Positions 1 to 5,659 of a DNA stretch of 27,764 nucleotides are shown here, piece by piece (the stretch's first letter is position 1; each line of letters begins with the position of its first letter). The notes under the pieces are model-generated. The model did not search any database. It was given only the letters and a program-made list of their open reading frames with translations, and was not told the DNA's origin. The position numbers and the translations under genes are program-made. The stretch lies in assembly GCA_004556345.1 (NCBI GenBank), contig SFHQ01000022.1:1-27764 (forward strand). Reading direction: 5' to 3'. The stretch comes from Clostridiales bacterium. Its GTDB lineage: Bacteria; Bacillota; Clostridia; Oscillospirales; Oscillospiraceae.

Positions 1-617
1 ATGGAGACTTATTGCCGACACAGGTTACAAGGGGTTCCAGAAAGAAAGTCTGGTGGATTTGTTCTGAAGGGCATGAATATGAATCCTCTGTTTCCAATCG
101 AGTTTTTGGGCGAGGGTGCCCTGTGTGCGGAGTAAGAAGACGAGGGGAGTTGCGGATCAAAAATAAAATTGCGAAAGAGGGTTCTTTAGCGGAGACGAAT
201 CAAAAACTTTCCAGTGAGTGGCACCCTACGAGAAATGGTGATTTAAAACCGGAAAATGTTACTCGGGGTTCCGATCGAAAAGTTTGGTGGAAATGTGAAA
301 GAGGACATGAATATGAAGCGACGATTTCAAATCGTTCATATGGAAAAGGGTGTCCTATATGTGCAGGTAAGAAGATTGTACAAGGGATTAACGATTTAGC
401 AACAATGAATCCAAAATTGGCGTCAGAGTGGAGTTACCAAAGCAACCAGGAGCTAATGCCCGTGCAGGTAAGTCCCAATAGTCATAAGAAAGTGTGGTGG
501 ATATGTGATCAAGGGCATGAATGGGAAGCGCAGATAAAAAGTAGAAATATGGGGACAGGATGCCCCATTTGTGCTAAAATTAAAGGATACAAAGATAAGA
601 AAAATAATATAAAATAA
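1..617 (+). CDS. Multi-zinc-ribbon repeat protein, C-terminal part (5' end outside window)
   Basis: The reading frame is open to the left edge: the residues before the first possible TTG start (position 12) already match the repeat (GDLLPTQVTRGS, compare GDLKPENVTRGS further on). The real start is therefore upstream of the window. Three copies of a repeat of about 55-75 residues are visible. Each has a GS-x-x-KVWW-x-C strand, then GHE(Y/W)E, then G-x-GCP-x-C, giving a putative zinc site C-x3-H-x14-C-x2-C. This matches the 'probable zinc-ribbon' repeat family (DUF4379-like). Such repeats occur in sporadically distributed bacterial proteins of unknown function; nucleic-acid binding is a guess. 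The gene is clearly more AT-rich than its neighbours and ends in a Lys/Asn-rich tail, which suggests acquisition by transfer. No catalytic domain is visible in the part present. Confidence 0.8.
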   Translation, partial: GDLLPTQVTRGSRKKVWWICSEGHEYESSVSNRVFGRGCPVCGVRRRGELRIKNKIAKEGSLAETNQKLSSEWHPTRNGDLKPENVTRGSDRKVWWKCERGHEYEATISNRSYGKGCPICAGKKIVQGINDLATMNPKLASEWSYQSNQELMPVQVSPNSHKKVWWICDQGHEWEAQIKSRNMGTGCPICAKIKGYKDKKNNIK

Positions 618-659
618 AACATCAAGAGGCTAACCTTTTGTCGGTTAGTCTCTTGATGT
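601..659 (-). terminator. Intrinsic terminator between convergent genes
   Basis: A 16-17 bp stem (CATCAAGAGGCTAACC pairing with GGTTAGTCTCTTGATG, one G-T pair) has a 7-nt loop at 636-642. Read on the minus strand it is followed by a T-rich tract over 601-618, so it best terminates the hdeD-like gene. On the plus strand the downstream side is A-rich, but the stem also lies directly after the zinc-ribbon stop codon and could slow transcription from that side. Confidence 0.75.
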
Positions 660-724
660 AAAAGAAGGATACAGTTCAGAATGTTGATCGGTTTGATTCT
701 GTACAGGAGAATGTGATTTGATGG

Positions 725-1261
725 TTACGGAATCCACATCCGGTGAGCCAGGCCACCGCGGAGGATGGAGGCCACGCCCTGGAGGATCAGCAGGAAGCCG
801 ACCAGCCAGGTCAGGATGAGGGCGCCGGCTACGGGGTAGAGGAAGGAAATGAAACCGGCAATCATCAGCACCACGCCGGCTCCGGTGAACCAGCCCCAGC
901 CTTTTACGCCCATGCGACGCAGGTCAAACGAGTTGACCATCCGGCTGGTGCCGGAAAACACCAGCCACATCCCCACGATGAAAGGGAGGGATACCATGGT
1001 AAACGCTGCGTTGCCCAAGATAAAGATGGAAAGCAAAATGGTCAACACGCCATCCAGCAGGAACCAGCCGGAGCCGTACATGGCATCGCGGGCGGTGGCG
1101 AAGATCACTAGGTCCACGACACCGGAGAACAGCATGGCAATGCCAAGAAGAATAGCCAGACTGCCCAAGGTGGCGGCAGGATGGGCGGAACAGGCGATGC
1201 CGGTGATGACCAACAGCACACCAACTAAGATCCAAAGAACACGAGACGTTGTTTTACGCAT
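725..1261 (-). CDS. HdeD-like (DUF308) six-helix membrane protein
   Basis: The 178-residue protein has six hydrophobic segments arranged as three two-helix repeats: about residues 8-26/31-52, 63-82/90-107 and 122-141/146-167. This is the usual architecture and length of the HdeD/DUF308 family. E. coli HdeD is linked to acid resistance; most Firmicute members are uncharacterised. The ATG at 1261 is preceded by an AAAGGAG site about 9 nt upstream. The gene lies 83 nt downstream of the Hsp20 gene on the same strand, with no obvious promoter between them, so read-through from the heat-shock promoter is plausible. The specific role is unknown. Confidence 0.8.
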   Translation of the reverse strand: MRKTTSRVLWILVGVLLVITGIACSAHPAATLGSLAILLGIAMLFSGVVDLVIFATARDAMYGSGWFLLDGVLTILLSIFILGNAAFTMVSLPFIVGMWLVFSGTSRMVNSFDLRRMGVKGWGWFTGAGVVLMIAGFISFLYPVAGALILTWLVGFLLILQGVASILRGGLAHRMWIP

Positions 1262-1292
1262 GGAGTGTCTCTCCTTTCGTGGGTCACATCAC

Positions 1293-1325
1293 AGGGAAGA
1301 AAGCCGCCGCGCCGAAGCGCGGCGG
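1293..1325 (-). terminator. Possible intrinsic terminator or attenuating hairpin after the Hsp20 gene
   Basis: A 9-bp all-GC stem (CCGCCGCGC/GCGCGGCGG) with a UUCG tetraloop on the minus strand is followed by a pyrimidine tract CTTTCTTCC. The U-run is interrupted, so partial read-through into the HdeD-like gene is likely. An A/T-centred palindrome (CGATCGAAT and ATTCGATCG) overlaps the Hsp20 stop codon just upstream. Confidence 0.5.
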
Positions 1326-1344
1326 TAGAGGCGGTCGATCGAAT

Positions 1345-1785
1345 TTATTCGATCGCGATGGTCGAGGTCTTGGGCAGTTCCTTCTGGTCGGCCTTGGGGA
1401 CCGACAGACGCAGGATGCCGTCCTCGTACTTGGCGGAGATGTCTTCCACGGGGACGTCCTCCCCGATGTAGAAGCTCCGGCTGCAGGAACCGGCGTAGCG
1501 CTCCTGGCGGATGTACTTGCCGTCCTTGTCCTGCTGGTCCTTGTCCAGACCCTTGGAGGCCTGGATGGTCAGGTAGCCGTCGGCGATCTCCACGTTGATC
1601 TCGTCCTTCTTGAAGCCAGGCAGGTCGACGTCCAGCTCATAGCTGTTGTCGGTCTCCCGCACGTCGGTCTTCATCAGGTTCTTGCCGTGCTTGCCATACA
1701 GGACATCGCGGCCGCTGGGGATCATGGAGAAGGGATCGGTAAAGAAGTCATCGAATAAGTTTTCACCAAAAATGCTAGGCAACAT
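1345..1785 (-). CDS. Hsp20 family small heat-shock protein
   Basis: The 146-residue protein has a short N-terminal arm (FDDFF...DPF) and an alpha-crystallin domain over about residues 38-140. Family signatures present are DLPGFKKDEINVEI, the buried GYLTI strand, and the GILRLSVPK strand close to the C-terminus. It is an ATP-independent holdase that keeps denatured proteins soluble for DnaK/DnaJ, both encoded in this window. The C-terminal I-x-I-type motif appears as TSTIAIE. The ATG at 1785 has a GGAGG site 8 nt upstream. Transcription starts from a sigma-A promoter about 140 nt upstream that is overlapped by a CIRCE element, so HrcA control is expected. The length is normal for the family. 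Confidence 0.95.
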   Translation of the reverse strand: MLPSIFGENLFDDFFTDPFSMIPSGRDVLYGKHGKNLMKTDVRETDNSYELDVDLPGFKKDEINVEIADGYLTIQASKGLDKDQQDKDGKYIRQERYAGSCSRSFYIGEDVPVEDISAKYEDGILRLSVPKADQKELPKTSTIAIE

Positions 1786-1929
1786 AAGTCATACCTCCGT
1801 TCGTATCTGGGTTCGTCTGCACGGGGAGGAAAGCCTCGGTGATGGCGAACCTACATTGCCATTGTAGACTGGATTTGTTTTGGTTCTTCCGGGGGCCTTT
1901 CGTTTGGCCCCTCTCTCAGGAACATCTTC

Positions 1930-1957
1930 AGTATAACACAGAAATTAGCACTGTCAA
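1930..1957 (-). promoter_or_regulatory. Sigma-A promoter of the Hsp20 gene
   Basis: On the minus strand there is a consensus -35 TTGACA (1952-1957), a 16-nt spacer and a -10 TATACT (1930-1935). The predicted start near 1923 leaves a long 5' untranslated leader of about 138 nt. The leader contains a GGGGCC/GGCCCC hairpin near its 5' end and a CCTCC tract (1825-1829) complementary to the ribosome binding site at 1794-1798. Confidence 0.85.
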
Positions 1958-1971
1958 GGGGTGAGTGCTAA
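1945..1971. promoter_or_regulatory. CIRCE element (HrcA operator) upstream of the Hsp20 gene
   Basis: The arms are TTAGCACTG and GAGTGCTAA, separated by exactly 9 nt. This differs from the canonical TTAGCACTC / GAGTGCTAA only at the ninth base of the left arm. It overlaps the -35 hexamer of the Hsp20 promoter, whereas the hrcA copy at 20901 lies at the transcription start. HrcA is encoded at 20959-22041. Confidence 0.9.
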
Positions 1972-1972
1972 A

Positions 1973-2003
1973 GTTCACAAAGTTTATGAGGTTTGTTCAC
2001 AAA
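1973..2003. repeat. 9-bp direct repeat upstream of the Hsp20 promoter
   Basis: GTTCACAAA occurs at 1973-1981 and again at 1995-2003. The repeat pitch is 22 bp, about two DNA turns, and the first copy abuts the CIRCE element. The spacing suggests a possible protein-binding site, but no known factor is assigned. Confidence 0.45.
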
Positions 2004-2061
2004 ATATCCGAAAAGTGGCGTCAAAAGATTCAAAACAGGGCGCAGACAGGGGGGCAAGCAC

Positions 2062-2095
2062 AAAAAACGGCCCGGCAGGATGTCCTGCCGGGCCG
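2062..2095 (-). terminator. Intrinsic terminator of the first hpf gene
   Basis: On the minus strand a perfect 13-bp GC-rich stem (CGGCCCGGCAGGA arm, 2-nt loop) is followed by six T residues. It begins 22 nt after the hpf stop codon. Confidence 0.92.
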
Positions 2096-2117
2096 GAGTA
2101 GGTGTGTTAGGTCAGAC

Positions 2118-2660
2118 TCAGTCCTCATCAATGATGATGCCGTAGCCGCCGTCGTTGCGCTTGTAGACGACGGAGAAGGCACCGCCCTCGTCGGCGTTGC
2201 GGAAGGCGAAGAAGGTGTGGTCCACCAGGTTCATCTGGAGGATGGCTTCCTCGACGCTCATGGGGCGGAAGAAGAAACGCTTGGTGCGGACGATCTGGTA
2301 AGCGGCTTCCTCGTCGACGTCGTTTTCAGGGACGAAGTAGGCGTCATCGGGAAGCTCGAACGCTTCCTTGCGCAGGCGCTTTTCCAGACGGGATTTATTC
2401 TTACGCAGCTGGCGCTCGATGGAGGCCACGGCGGCGTCGATGGTGACAAACATATCAGAGGTGCTCTCCGCGACACGGATGACGGTGGAGGCGGAGCGGA
2501 TGGTGACCTCCAGATTATTGCGGCCTTTCTCCACGCTGAAGACGATGGAGGCTTCCGGCTCGGTCTGGAAGTAGCGGTCCAGCTTGCCGATCTTTTTCTC
2601 AGCGTAAGTGTGGACCCGATTGGGGATGTTCACTTTCTTGTCGGTAAAGGTGAATTTCAT
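2118..2660 (-). CDS. hpf: Long-form ribosome hibernation promoting factor (copy 1)
   Basis: The 180-residue protein has an N-terminal S30AE/YfiA domain (about residues 1-100, starting MKFTFTDKKVNIP) and a C-terminal dimerisation domain (about 122-180, with EEAILQMNLVDHTFFAFRN and VVYKRNDGGYG). This is the long HPF that joins two 70S ribosomes into inactive 100S dimers in stationary phase. The frame is open further upstream to 2729, but the ATG at 2660 is preferred: it has AAAGGAG about 9 nt upstream and begins with the family's conserved N-terminus, while the upstream frame overlaps the promoter. The gene is monocistronic, with its own promoter and terminator. A second long hpf at 13990 shares the same architecture. 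Confidence 0.95.
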   Translation of the reverse strand: MKFTFTDKKVNIPNRVHTYAEKKIGKLDRYFQTEPEASIVFSVEKGRNNLEVTIRSASTVIRVAESTSDMFVTIDAAVASIERQLRKNKSRLEKRLRKEAFELPDDAYFVPENDVDEEAAYQIVRTKRFFFRPMSVEEAILQMNLVDHTFFAFRNADEGGAFSVVYKRNDGGYGIIIDED

Positions 2661-2719
2661 ATGTGTCAGCTCCTTTCGTAAGGGCAAGGACGGGGGAGTG
2701 TTCCCTTCCTTACGGGCAT

Positions 2720-2748
2720 AGTATACCATACCTTCCGGAAAATGTCAC
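2720..2748 (-). promoter_or_regulatory. Promoter of hpf copy 1
   Basis: On the minus strand, -35 GTGACA (2743-2748), a 17-nt spacer and -10 TATACT (2720-2725). It is divergent from the promoter of the small-RNA candidate at 2810. Confidence 0.75.
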
Positions 2749-2809
2749 GCTGTTTTTGGGAAAAAGACGAAAGTCTGTTGATTCGACGAAAGAAGACGGA
2801 TTCTCCCTC

Positions 2810-2838
2810 TTGACGTTTGGAAGAAAATGGAATACTAT
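2810..2838 (+). promoter_or_regulatory. Promoter of a non-coding transcript
   Basis: -35 TTGACG (2810-2815), 17-nt spacer and -10 TACTAT (2833-2838). No credible ORF with a ribosome binding site follows before the terminator at 2895. Confidence 0.7.
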
Positions 2839-2844
2839 AAAGCC

Positions 2845-2932
2845 AGGCGGTCGATGTATCCCGTCGTGTTATCGTTCATTCCATTCTCCTGCTGGCGTGC
2901 TTTTCCGAAGGTTGGGAAAGCACGCATTTTTT
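2845..2932 (+). ncRNA. Candidate small RNA of about 88 nt
   Basis: The stretch between hpf and yabR, on the strand opposite to both genes, has a near-consensus promoter (2810-2838). Fifty-seven nt after the predicted start comes a strong intrinsic terminator: a 12-bp stem GCGTGCTTTTCC/GGGAAAGCACGC with one G-T pair, a 7-nt loop, then ATTTTTT. The transcript would be about 88 nt. An ATG at 2854 lacks a good ribosome binding site and its frame runs through the terminator without a stop, so coding is unlikely. The sequence does not match 6S RNA, SRP RNA or tmRNA by eye. Its place beside a hibernation-factor gene recalls the raiA-associated RNAs of Firmicutes, but no structural match can be claimed. 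Confidence 0.55.
2895..2932 (+). terminator. Intrinsic terminator of the small-RNA candidate
   Basis: Stem 2895-2906 pairs with 2914-2925 (12 bp, one G-T), loop 2907-2913, followed by A and six T residues at 2927-2932. Confidence 0.88.
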
Positions 2933-2960
2933 ATGGGGCGGGACCCTGGGCATCCGGGCA

Positions 2961-2988
2961 GAAGAAAACCCCCGGCCGGAGCCGGGGG
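2961..2988 (-). terminator. Intrinsic terminator of the yabR-like gene
   Basis: An 8-bp GC stem (CCCCCGGC/GCCGGGGG, loop 2977-2980) is followed on the minus strand by TTTTCTTC. It lies 34 nt after the stop codon of the S1-domain gene. Confidence 0.85.
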
Positions 2989-3021
2989 CGGGGGAAATCT
3001 TGGTTTTTCACTTGAAGAAGC

Positions 3022-3561
3022 TCAGCGGTGGCCACCGCGGCGGGAGGAGCGGCGGTCGTTGAGCTTGAGGTCAGACAGACGGCTGTCGGAGGCCTGCATG
3101 AACTGCTTCAGGCGAGCCTCGAAGTCGGCGGGGCCTGCGGACTGGGGGGCAGCGGAGCGGGCGTCGTGGCGGTAGTTGCGGCCGCCGGAACGGTTGCCGG
3201 AGGACTGCCCGCCGCCGTTGTTGTAGCTGCGGCCACCCTGGGGGGCGGAGCCGCCGCGGTTACCGCCCCGGAAGTCGGAGGAGCGGTTCTGCCGGTCCCG
3301 GCTGAAGCCCTGGGGACGGGGAGGAGGGGGCGTAGCTTTCTTGATGGAGAGATTGATGCGCCCGGCCTCGTCGATGTTGACGACCTTGACCTTTACGGTC
3401 TGCCCCTCGGAGAGAAAGTCGCTGACGTTCTCCACATAGGAATGGGCGATCTCAGAGATGTGGACCAAACCGGAGCGGCCCCCGGGCAGGGTGACGAACG
3501 CGCCGAACTTGGTGATACTTTTGATGGTTCCTTCCAGAATTGCGCCTACACTGATTTCCAT
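3022..3561 (-). CDS. yabR: YabR-like S1 RNA-binding protein with Gly/Asn/Arg-rich linker
   Basis: The 179-residue protein has one S1 OB-fold domain (about residues 3-76, with GTIKSITKFGAFVTL, SGLVHISEIA and INLSIKKA). A low-complexity segment rich in Gly, Arg, Ser and Asn with RGG-like steps follows (about 80-146). A conserved tail FEARLKQFMQASDSRLSDLK ends in RRSSRRGG. B. subtilis YabR and related small S1 proteins (about 130 residues) have the same S1 domain and tail; the linker here is longer. Related single-S1 proteins act as ribosome-associated regulators of translation. Synteny with yabP-yabQ-divIC supports the name. The ATG at 3561 is the start of the conserved S1 domain. It lies 63 nt after divIC, with its own terminator. 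Confidence 0.88.
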   Translation of the reverse strand: MEISVGAILEGTIKSITKFGAFVTLPGGRSGLVHISEIAHSYVENVSDFLSEGQTVKVKVVNIDEAGRINLSIKKATPPPPRPQGFSRDRQNRSSDFRGGNRGGSAPQGGRSYNNGGGQSSGNRSGGRNYRHDARSAAPQSAGPADFEARLKQFMQASDSRLSDLKLNDRRSSRRGGHR

Positions 3562-3624
3562 AAATGGTGTGTATCCTCCTCGTAATGATTGCTCGGTGAC
3601 GAGCCAAAAAAGAGCGGGTGGCTC

Positions 3625-3903
3625 TTAGTCGGTGATGTAAAACACCCGGTCGTTGGACGTGACCAGGCCCAGCTTTTCCCGTGCGATGTCCTCAATGTAG
3701 GAGGGGTCATCGCGGTTTTCGATGGCGTTGGACAGCTCGGTATTGGTCTGCGTCTGGTCGTTGACCTGCTGGGTCAGAGTTTCGATGGTGTTTTTGGTGT
3801 CGCTGATCTGCCGACGAACGTGCAGGAACGTGAGCGCCATGTACACCACCAGAATCAGACAGAGGATCTTCAAGAGAAGACCAACCGGTTTGGATCGGAA
3901 CAT
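3625..3903 (-). CDS. divIC: Septum formation initiator DivIC/FtsB family
   Basis: This 92-residue bitopic membrane protein has a short cytoplasmic N-terminus with basic residues, one transmembrane helix (about residues 8-27), and a coiled coil (about 28-64, Gln/Asn/Thr-rich). The family-typical extracytoplasmic motif follows (YIEDIAREKLGLV, then DRVFYITD). DivIC works with FtsL and DivIB/FtsQ in the divisome to activate septal wall synthesis. The ATG at 3903 has GGGAGG 8 nt upstream. The gene sits in the conserved yabP-yabQ-divIC-yabR order but is overlapped for 197 nt by the 3' part of the yabQ frame. Because division needs it in vegetative cells, an additional promoter inside yabQ is likely but was not identified. 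Confidence 0.92.
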   Translation of the reverse strand: MFRSKPVGLLLKILCLILVVYMALTFLHVRRQISDTKNTIETLTQQVNDQTQTNTELSNAIENRDDPSYIEDIAREKLGLVTSNDRVFYITD

Positions 3904-4432
3904 GAGAGGATGCCTCCCTTTCTTGGGTTCCGTGGCAAGGGGGTCCGGCCTTGCCGCTGTGTTTCCTTGGTTTTACTAGATGGTACATTTTACTACTGAC
4001 AGCTGAAAAAGAAAAGACTTTTTTCAAAAAAATTTTCGCATCTCCGAAAAAATATATCCACGGACCCAAGAGGACAGCGGAAAACCAGCGAAGCGGGGCC
4101 AGCAGGACCCGGAAAATTTTCCCGATCCCCTGGGCCAGGGCGGCCAAAAGCCGCCGCATTTTCCCGCTCAGCACGGCAAAATAGGCCGTGGCACCTAAGG
4201 TCAGCCAGAGGACCATATACAGCCGGACCTGCCCGCCGCCGAAGAGAATACCGCAGAGAAAGAGCGCCAGGCAGGCCAGGAGCCAGAAGAGCAGGTCCAG
4301 CCCCTCTGCCATCCAGCGGCGGGGGGCCAGCAGGCGGAGCTGACGCAGAAGATCATAGAGCAGGCCCACGCCAACGCCCAACAGCAGGCCCGCCGCCAGG
4401 GAGAGAAGCTGGCCGGAGAGGGAGATGCTCAT
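3707..4432 (-). CDS. yabQ: Spore cortex protein YabQ, with unusual C-terminal overlap into divIC
   Basis: The N-terminal ~150 residues match YabQ: a start MSISLSGQLLSLAAGLLLGV, a GLLYDLLRQLRLL segment, hydrophobic helices at about 5-25, 45-63 and 68-88, and a basic segment ending near SSKMYHLVKPRK. YabQ is an integral membrane protein of the forespore envelope needed for spore cortex formation in B. subtilis. The start overlaps the yabP stop by 4 nt (ATGA), a sign of translational coupling. The frame has no stop where YabQ proteins usually end. It continues 66 residues past the divIC start as a hydrophilic, low-information tail that looks like an out-of-frame reading of divIC. Either the overlap is real or a frameshift removed the normal stop; the functional part is probably residues 1 to about 165. 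Confidence 0.85.
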   Translation of the reverse strand: MSISLSGQLLSLAAGLLLGVGVGLLYDLLRQLRLLAPRRWMAEGLDLLFWLLACLALFLCGILFGGGQVRLYMVLWLTLGATAYFAVLSGKMRRLLAALAQGIGKIFRVLLAPLRWFSAVLLGPWIYFFGDAKIFLKKVFSFSAVSSKMYHLVKPRKHSGKAGPPCHGTQEREASSHVPIQTGWSSLEDPLSDSGGVHGAHVPARSSADQRHQKHHRNSDPAGQRPDADQYRAVQRHRKPR

Positions 4433-4722
4433 CCCCGGAACAGCCGCCCGAAAAAGCTCTGGTGCGGCTCCTCCTCTTCATAGGTGAGGGACTCGACGGT
4501 GCCCTCGACCAGAAGGTCGCCGCCGTCTAAGCTGAGTTTTTCGATGTGCAGACCCTCGCCCCGGACGATGAGGCTGCCCTCGGACGTGGTGAGAACGATG
4601 GTGGCTTCGTCAAAGCTCTCCACCCCCTCCACGCCGGAGACAGCGAGGTGCTGGCGGTCCGACAGGACGATCCGGTGGGCCGGGGGCGGTGCAGGGGCCT
4701 TTTCTCCGATGGACATACCCAT
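4429..4722 (-). CDS. yabP: Sporulation protein YabP
   Basis: The 97-residue protein matches YabP/YqfC: HRIVLSDRQHLAVSGVEGVESFDEATIVLTT, then a GSLIVRGEGLHIEKLSLDGGDLLVEG strand pattern and a charged C-terminus. YabP is a sigma-E-dependent protein made in the mother cell and required for cortex formation. The ATG at 4722 is possible, but the ATG two codons later (4716) has better spacing from the AAGGAAGGG site, so the start is uncertain by two codons. It is first in a yabP-yabQ-divIC(-yabR) unit, overlaps yabQ by 4 nt, and lies about 30 nt downstream of a sigma-E-like promoter. Confidence 0.92.
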   Translation of the reverse strand: MGMSIGEKAPAPPPAHRIVLSDRQHLAVSGVEGVESFDEATIVLTTSEGSLIVRGEGLHIEKLSLDGGDLLVEGTVESLTYEEEEPHQSFFGRLFRG

Positions 4723-4752
4723 CCCTTCCTTTCGCAGTGGGTTCCTAGGGGA

Positions 4753-4781
4753 TGTGTATGCGGAAAGCAGGTGCTATATTC
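4753..4781 (-). promoter_or_regulatory. Sigma-E-type sporulation promoter of yabPQ
   Basis: On the minus strand, GAATATA (4775-4781), 14 nt, then CATACACA (4753-4760). This agrees closely with the B. subtilis sigma-E consensus (about GHATATT, N13-15, CATACAHT). The predicted start lies about 25 nt before yabP, the expected place for this mother-cell gene. Confidence 0.7.
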
Positions 4782-4804
4782 TGCTTCGCCCATTGGTACA
4801 CTGC

Positions 4805-4909
4805 GTAGGGGCCGCAGACCTCTGCGGCCCGTTGGTCTGAGGCAGTACCATGGATCGGTGTGTGGTACCACGCGGCAGGTTGCGGGCCGCAGGGGTCTGC
4901 GGCCCCTAC
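4805..4909. repeat. Pair of REP-like palindromic repeats in inverted orientation
   Basis: A 27-bp unit at 4805-4831 is repeated as its reverse complement at 4883-4909 with one mismatch in 27. Each unit is itself palindromic (GGCCGCAG ... CTGCGGCC). The 51 bp between them hold no gene. A third copy with two or three differences is at 20707-20733. The arrangement resembles REP/BIME elements. Confidence 0.75.
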
Positions 4910-4971
4910 ATACATAACGTTCGTTACGTTATCGCGTTGTAATGCTCATAGGATGGAAGGCGATAAACGGT

Positions 4972-5628
4972 TTAGTAATCGGCTACGTCTTGCAGGAACT
5001 GGTTCCAGGCGTCTTTGTGCTCCACAAAGTAGAGGGGGCAGAGCTTGCCGGTGATGTCGTAGTGGCGGATGACCTGGTCCCGGCCGATGCCGGTGTAGTC
5101 GCAGAGCCAGGCGGTGAGCTTCACCAGGCTGTCGTAACTGGCCTGGTTAAACTTTCCGGTCTCGTCCGGGTGACAGACCTCGATGGAGAGGGTGTCGATA
5201 TTCCGGTCGTTGCTGGCGGAGGACTTTTCGTCCAGGGGGATGCACTGGATGATCTCGCCGTCCAGGCCGATGAGGAAGTGAGAGCTGACGGTGGTGGTCG
5301 GCTGGTCGTAGAAATCGTGGTTTTGCTGGGCGGTGGTGCCGGGGTTGCCGACGTAGTGGATGACGATGTCATTGACGGCCTCCAGCTTTTCGCCCCGGCG
5401 GCCGGCACCGTTGATCTCGATGATCTGCTTGTCCACCCAGCGGGGGGTGTGGTCCCTGGCCAGCTTGCCCAGCTGGCCGCCGGCGACGTGGGAGATCACG
5501 GTACAGATTACAACGATGGCCGCGAGGGAGACGGCCAACACCGGGACCAGGGGAAACTTCTTCCGGCGGCGACGGCGGCGGGGTTGCCGCTGCCGGGTGG
5601 GGCGGGGACGGGTGGCTTGGGTGGACAT
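4972..5628 (-). CDS. Membrane-anchored N-acetylmuramoyl-L-alanine amidase (Amidase_2 fold)
   Basis: This 218-residue protein has a strongly basic cytoplasmic N-terminus (six consecutive Arg at 17-22), one transmembrane segment (about 25-48) and an extracytoplasmic type-2 amidase (T7 lysozyme/PGRP-like) domain (about 65-215). The likely zinc ligands are H91 (IVIHYVGN), H189 (VIRHYDITG) and C197 (GKLCP). Also present are the SSHFLIGLDGEIIQCIPL strands and DTLSIEVCHPD. It should cleave the bond between MurNAc and L-Ala of peptidoglycan. Whether it acts in growth, sporulation or germination cannot be told. It is 31 nt downstream of the Xaa-Pro aminopeptidase gene, probably one transcript. Confidence 0.9.
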   Translation of the reverse strand: MSTQATRPRPTRQRQPRRRRRRKKFPLVPVLAVSLAAIVVICTVISHVAGGQLGKLARDHTPRWVDKQIIEINGAGRRGEKLEAVNDIVIHYVGNPGTTAQQNHDFYDQPTTTVSSHFLIGLDGEIIQCIPLDEKSSASNDRNIDTLSIEVCHPDETGKFNQASYDSLVKLTAWLCDYTGIGRDQVIRHYDITGKLCPLYFVEHKDAWNQFLQDVADY

Positions 5629-5659
5629 GAGGGGGCCTCCTTTTTCTTTCTCGATTTCT

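Noticed and set aside
2854..2930. Short ORF inside the small-RNA candidate
   Set aside because: Its ATG lacks a ribosome binding site and the frame passes through the terminator hairpin with no stop.
3601..3624. GAGCCA/TGGCTC inverted repeat just after divIC as a terminator
   Set aside because: Only 6 bp with a 12-nt loop and no proper U-tract after it; the yabR start follows closely, so read-through is more likely.
4914..4932. ATAACGT/ACGTTAT inverted repeat after the amidase gene as terminator
   Set aside because: Short AT-rich stem with no U-tract on either strand.
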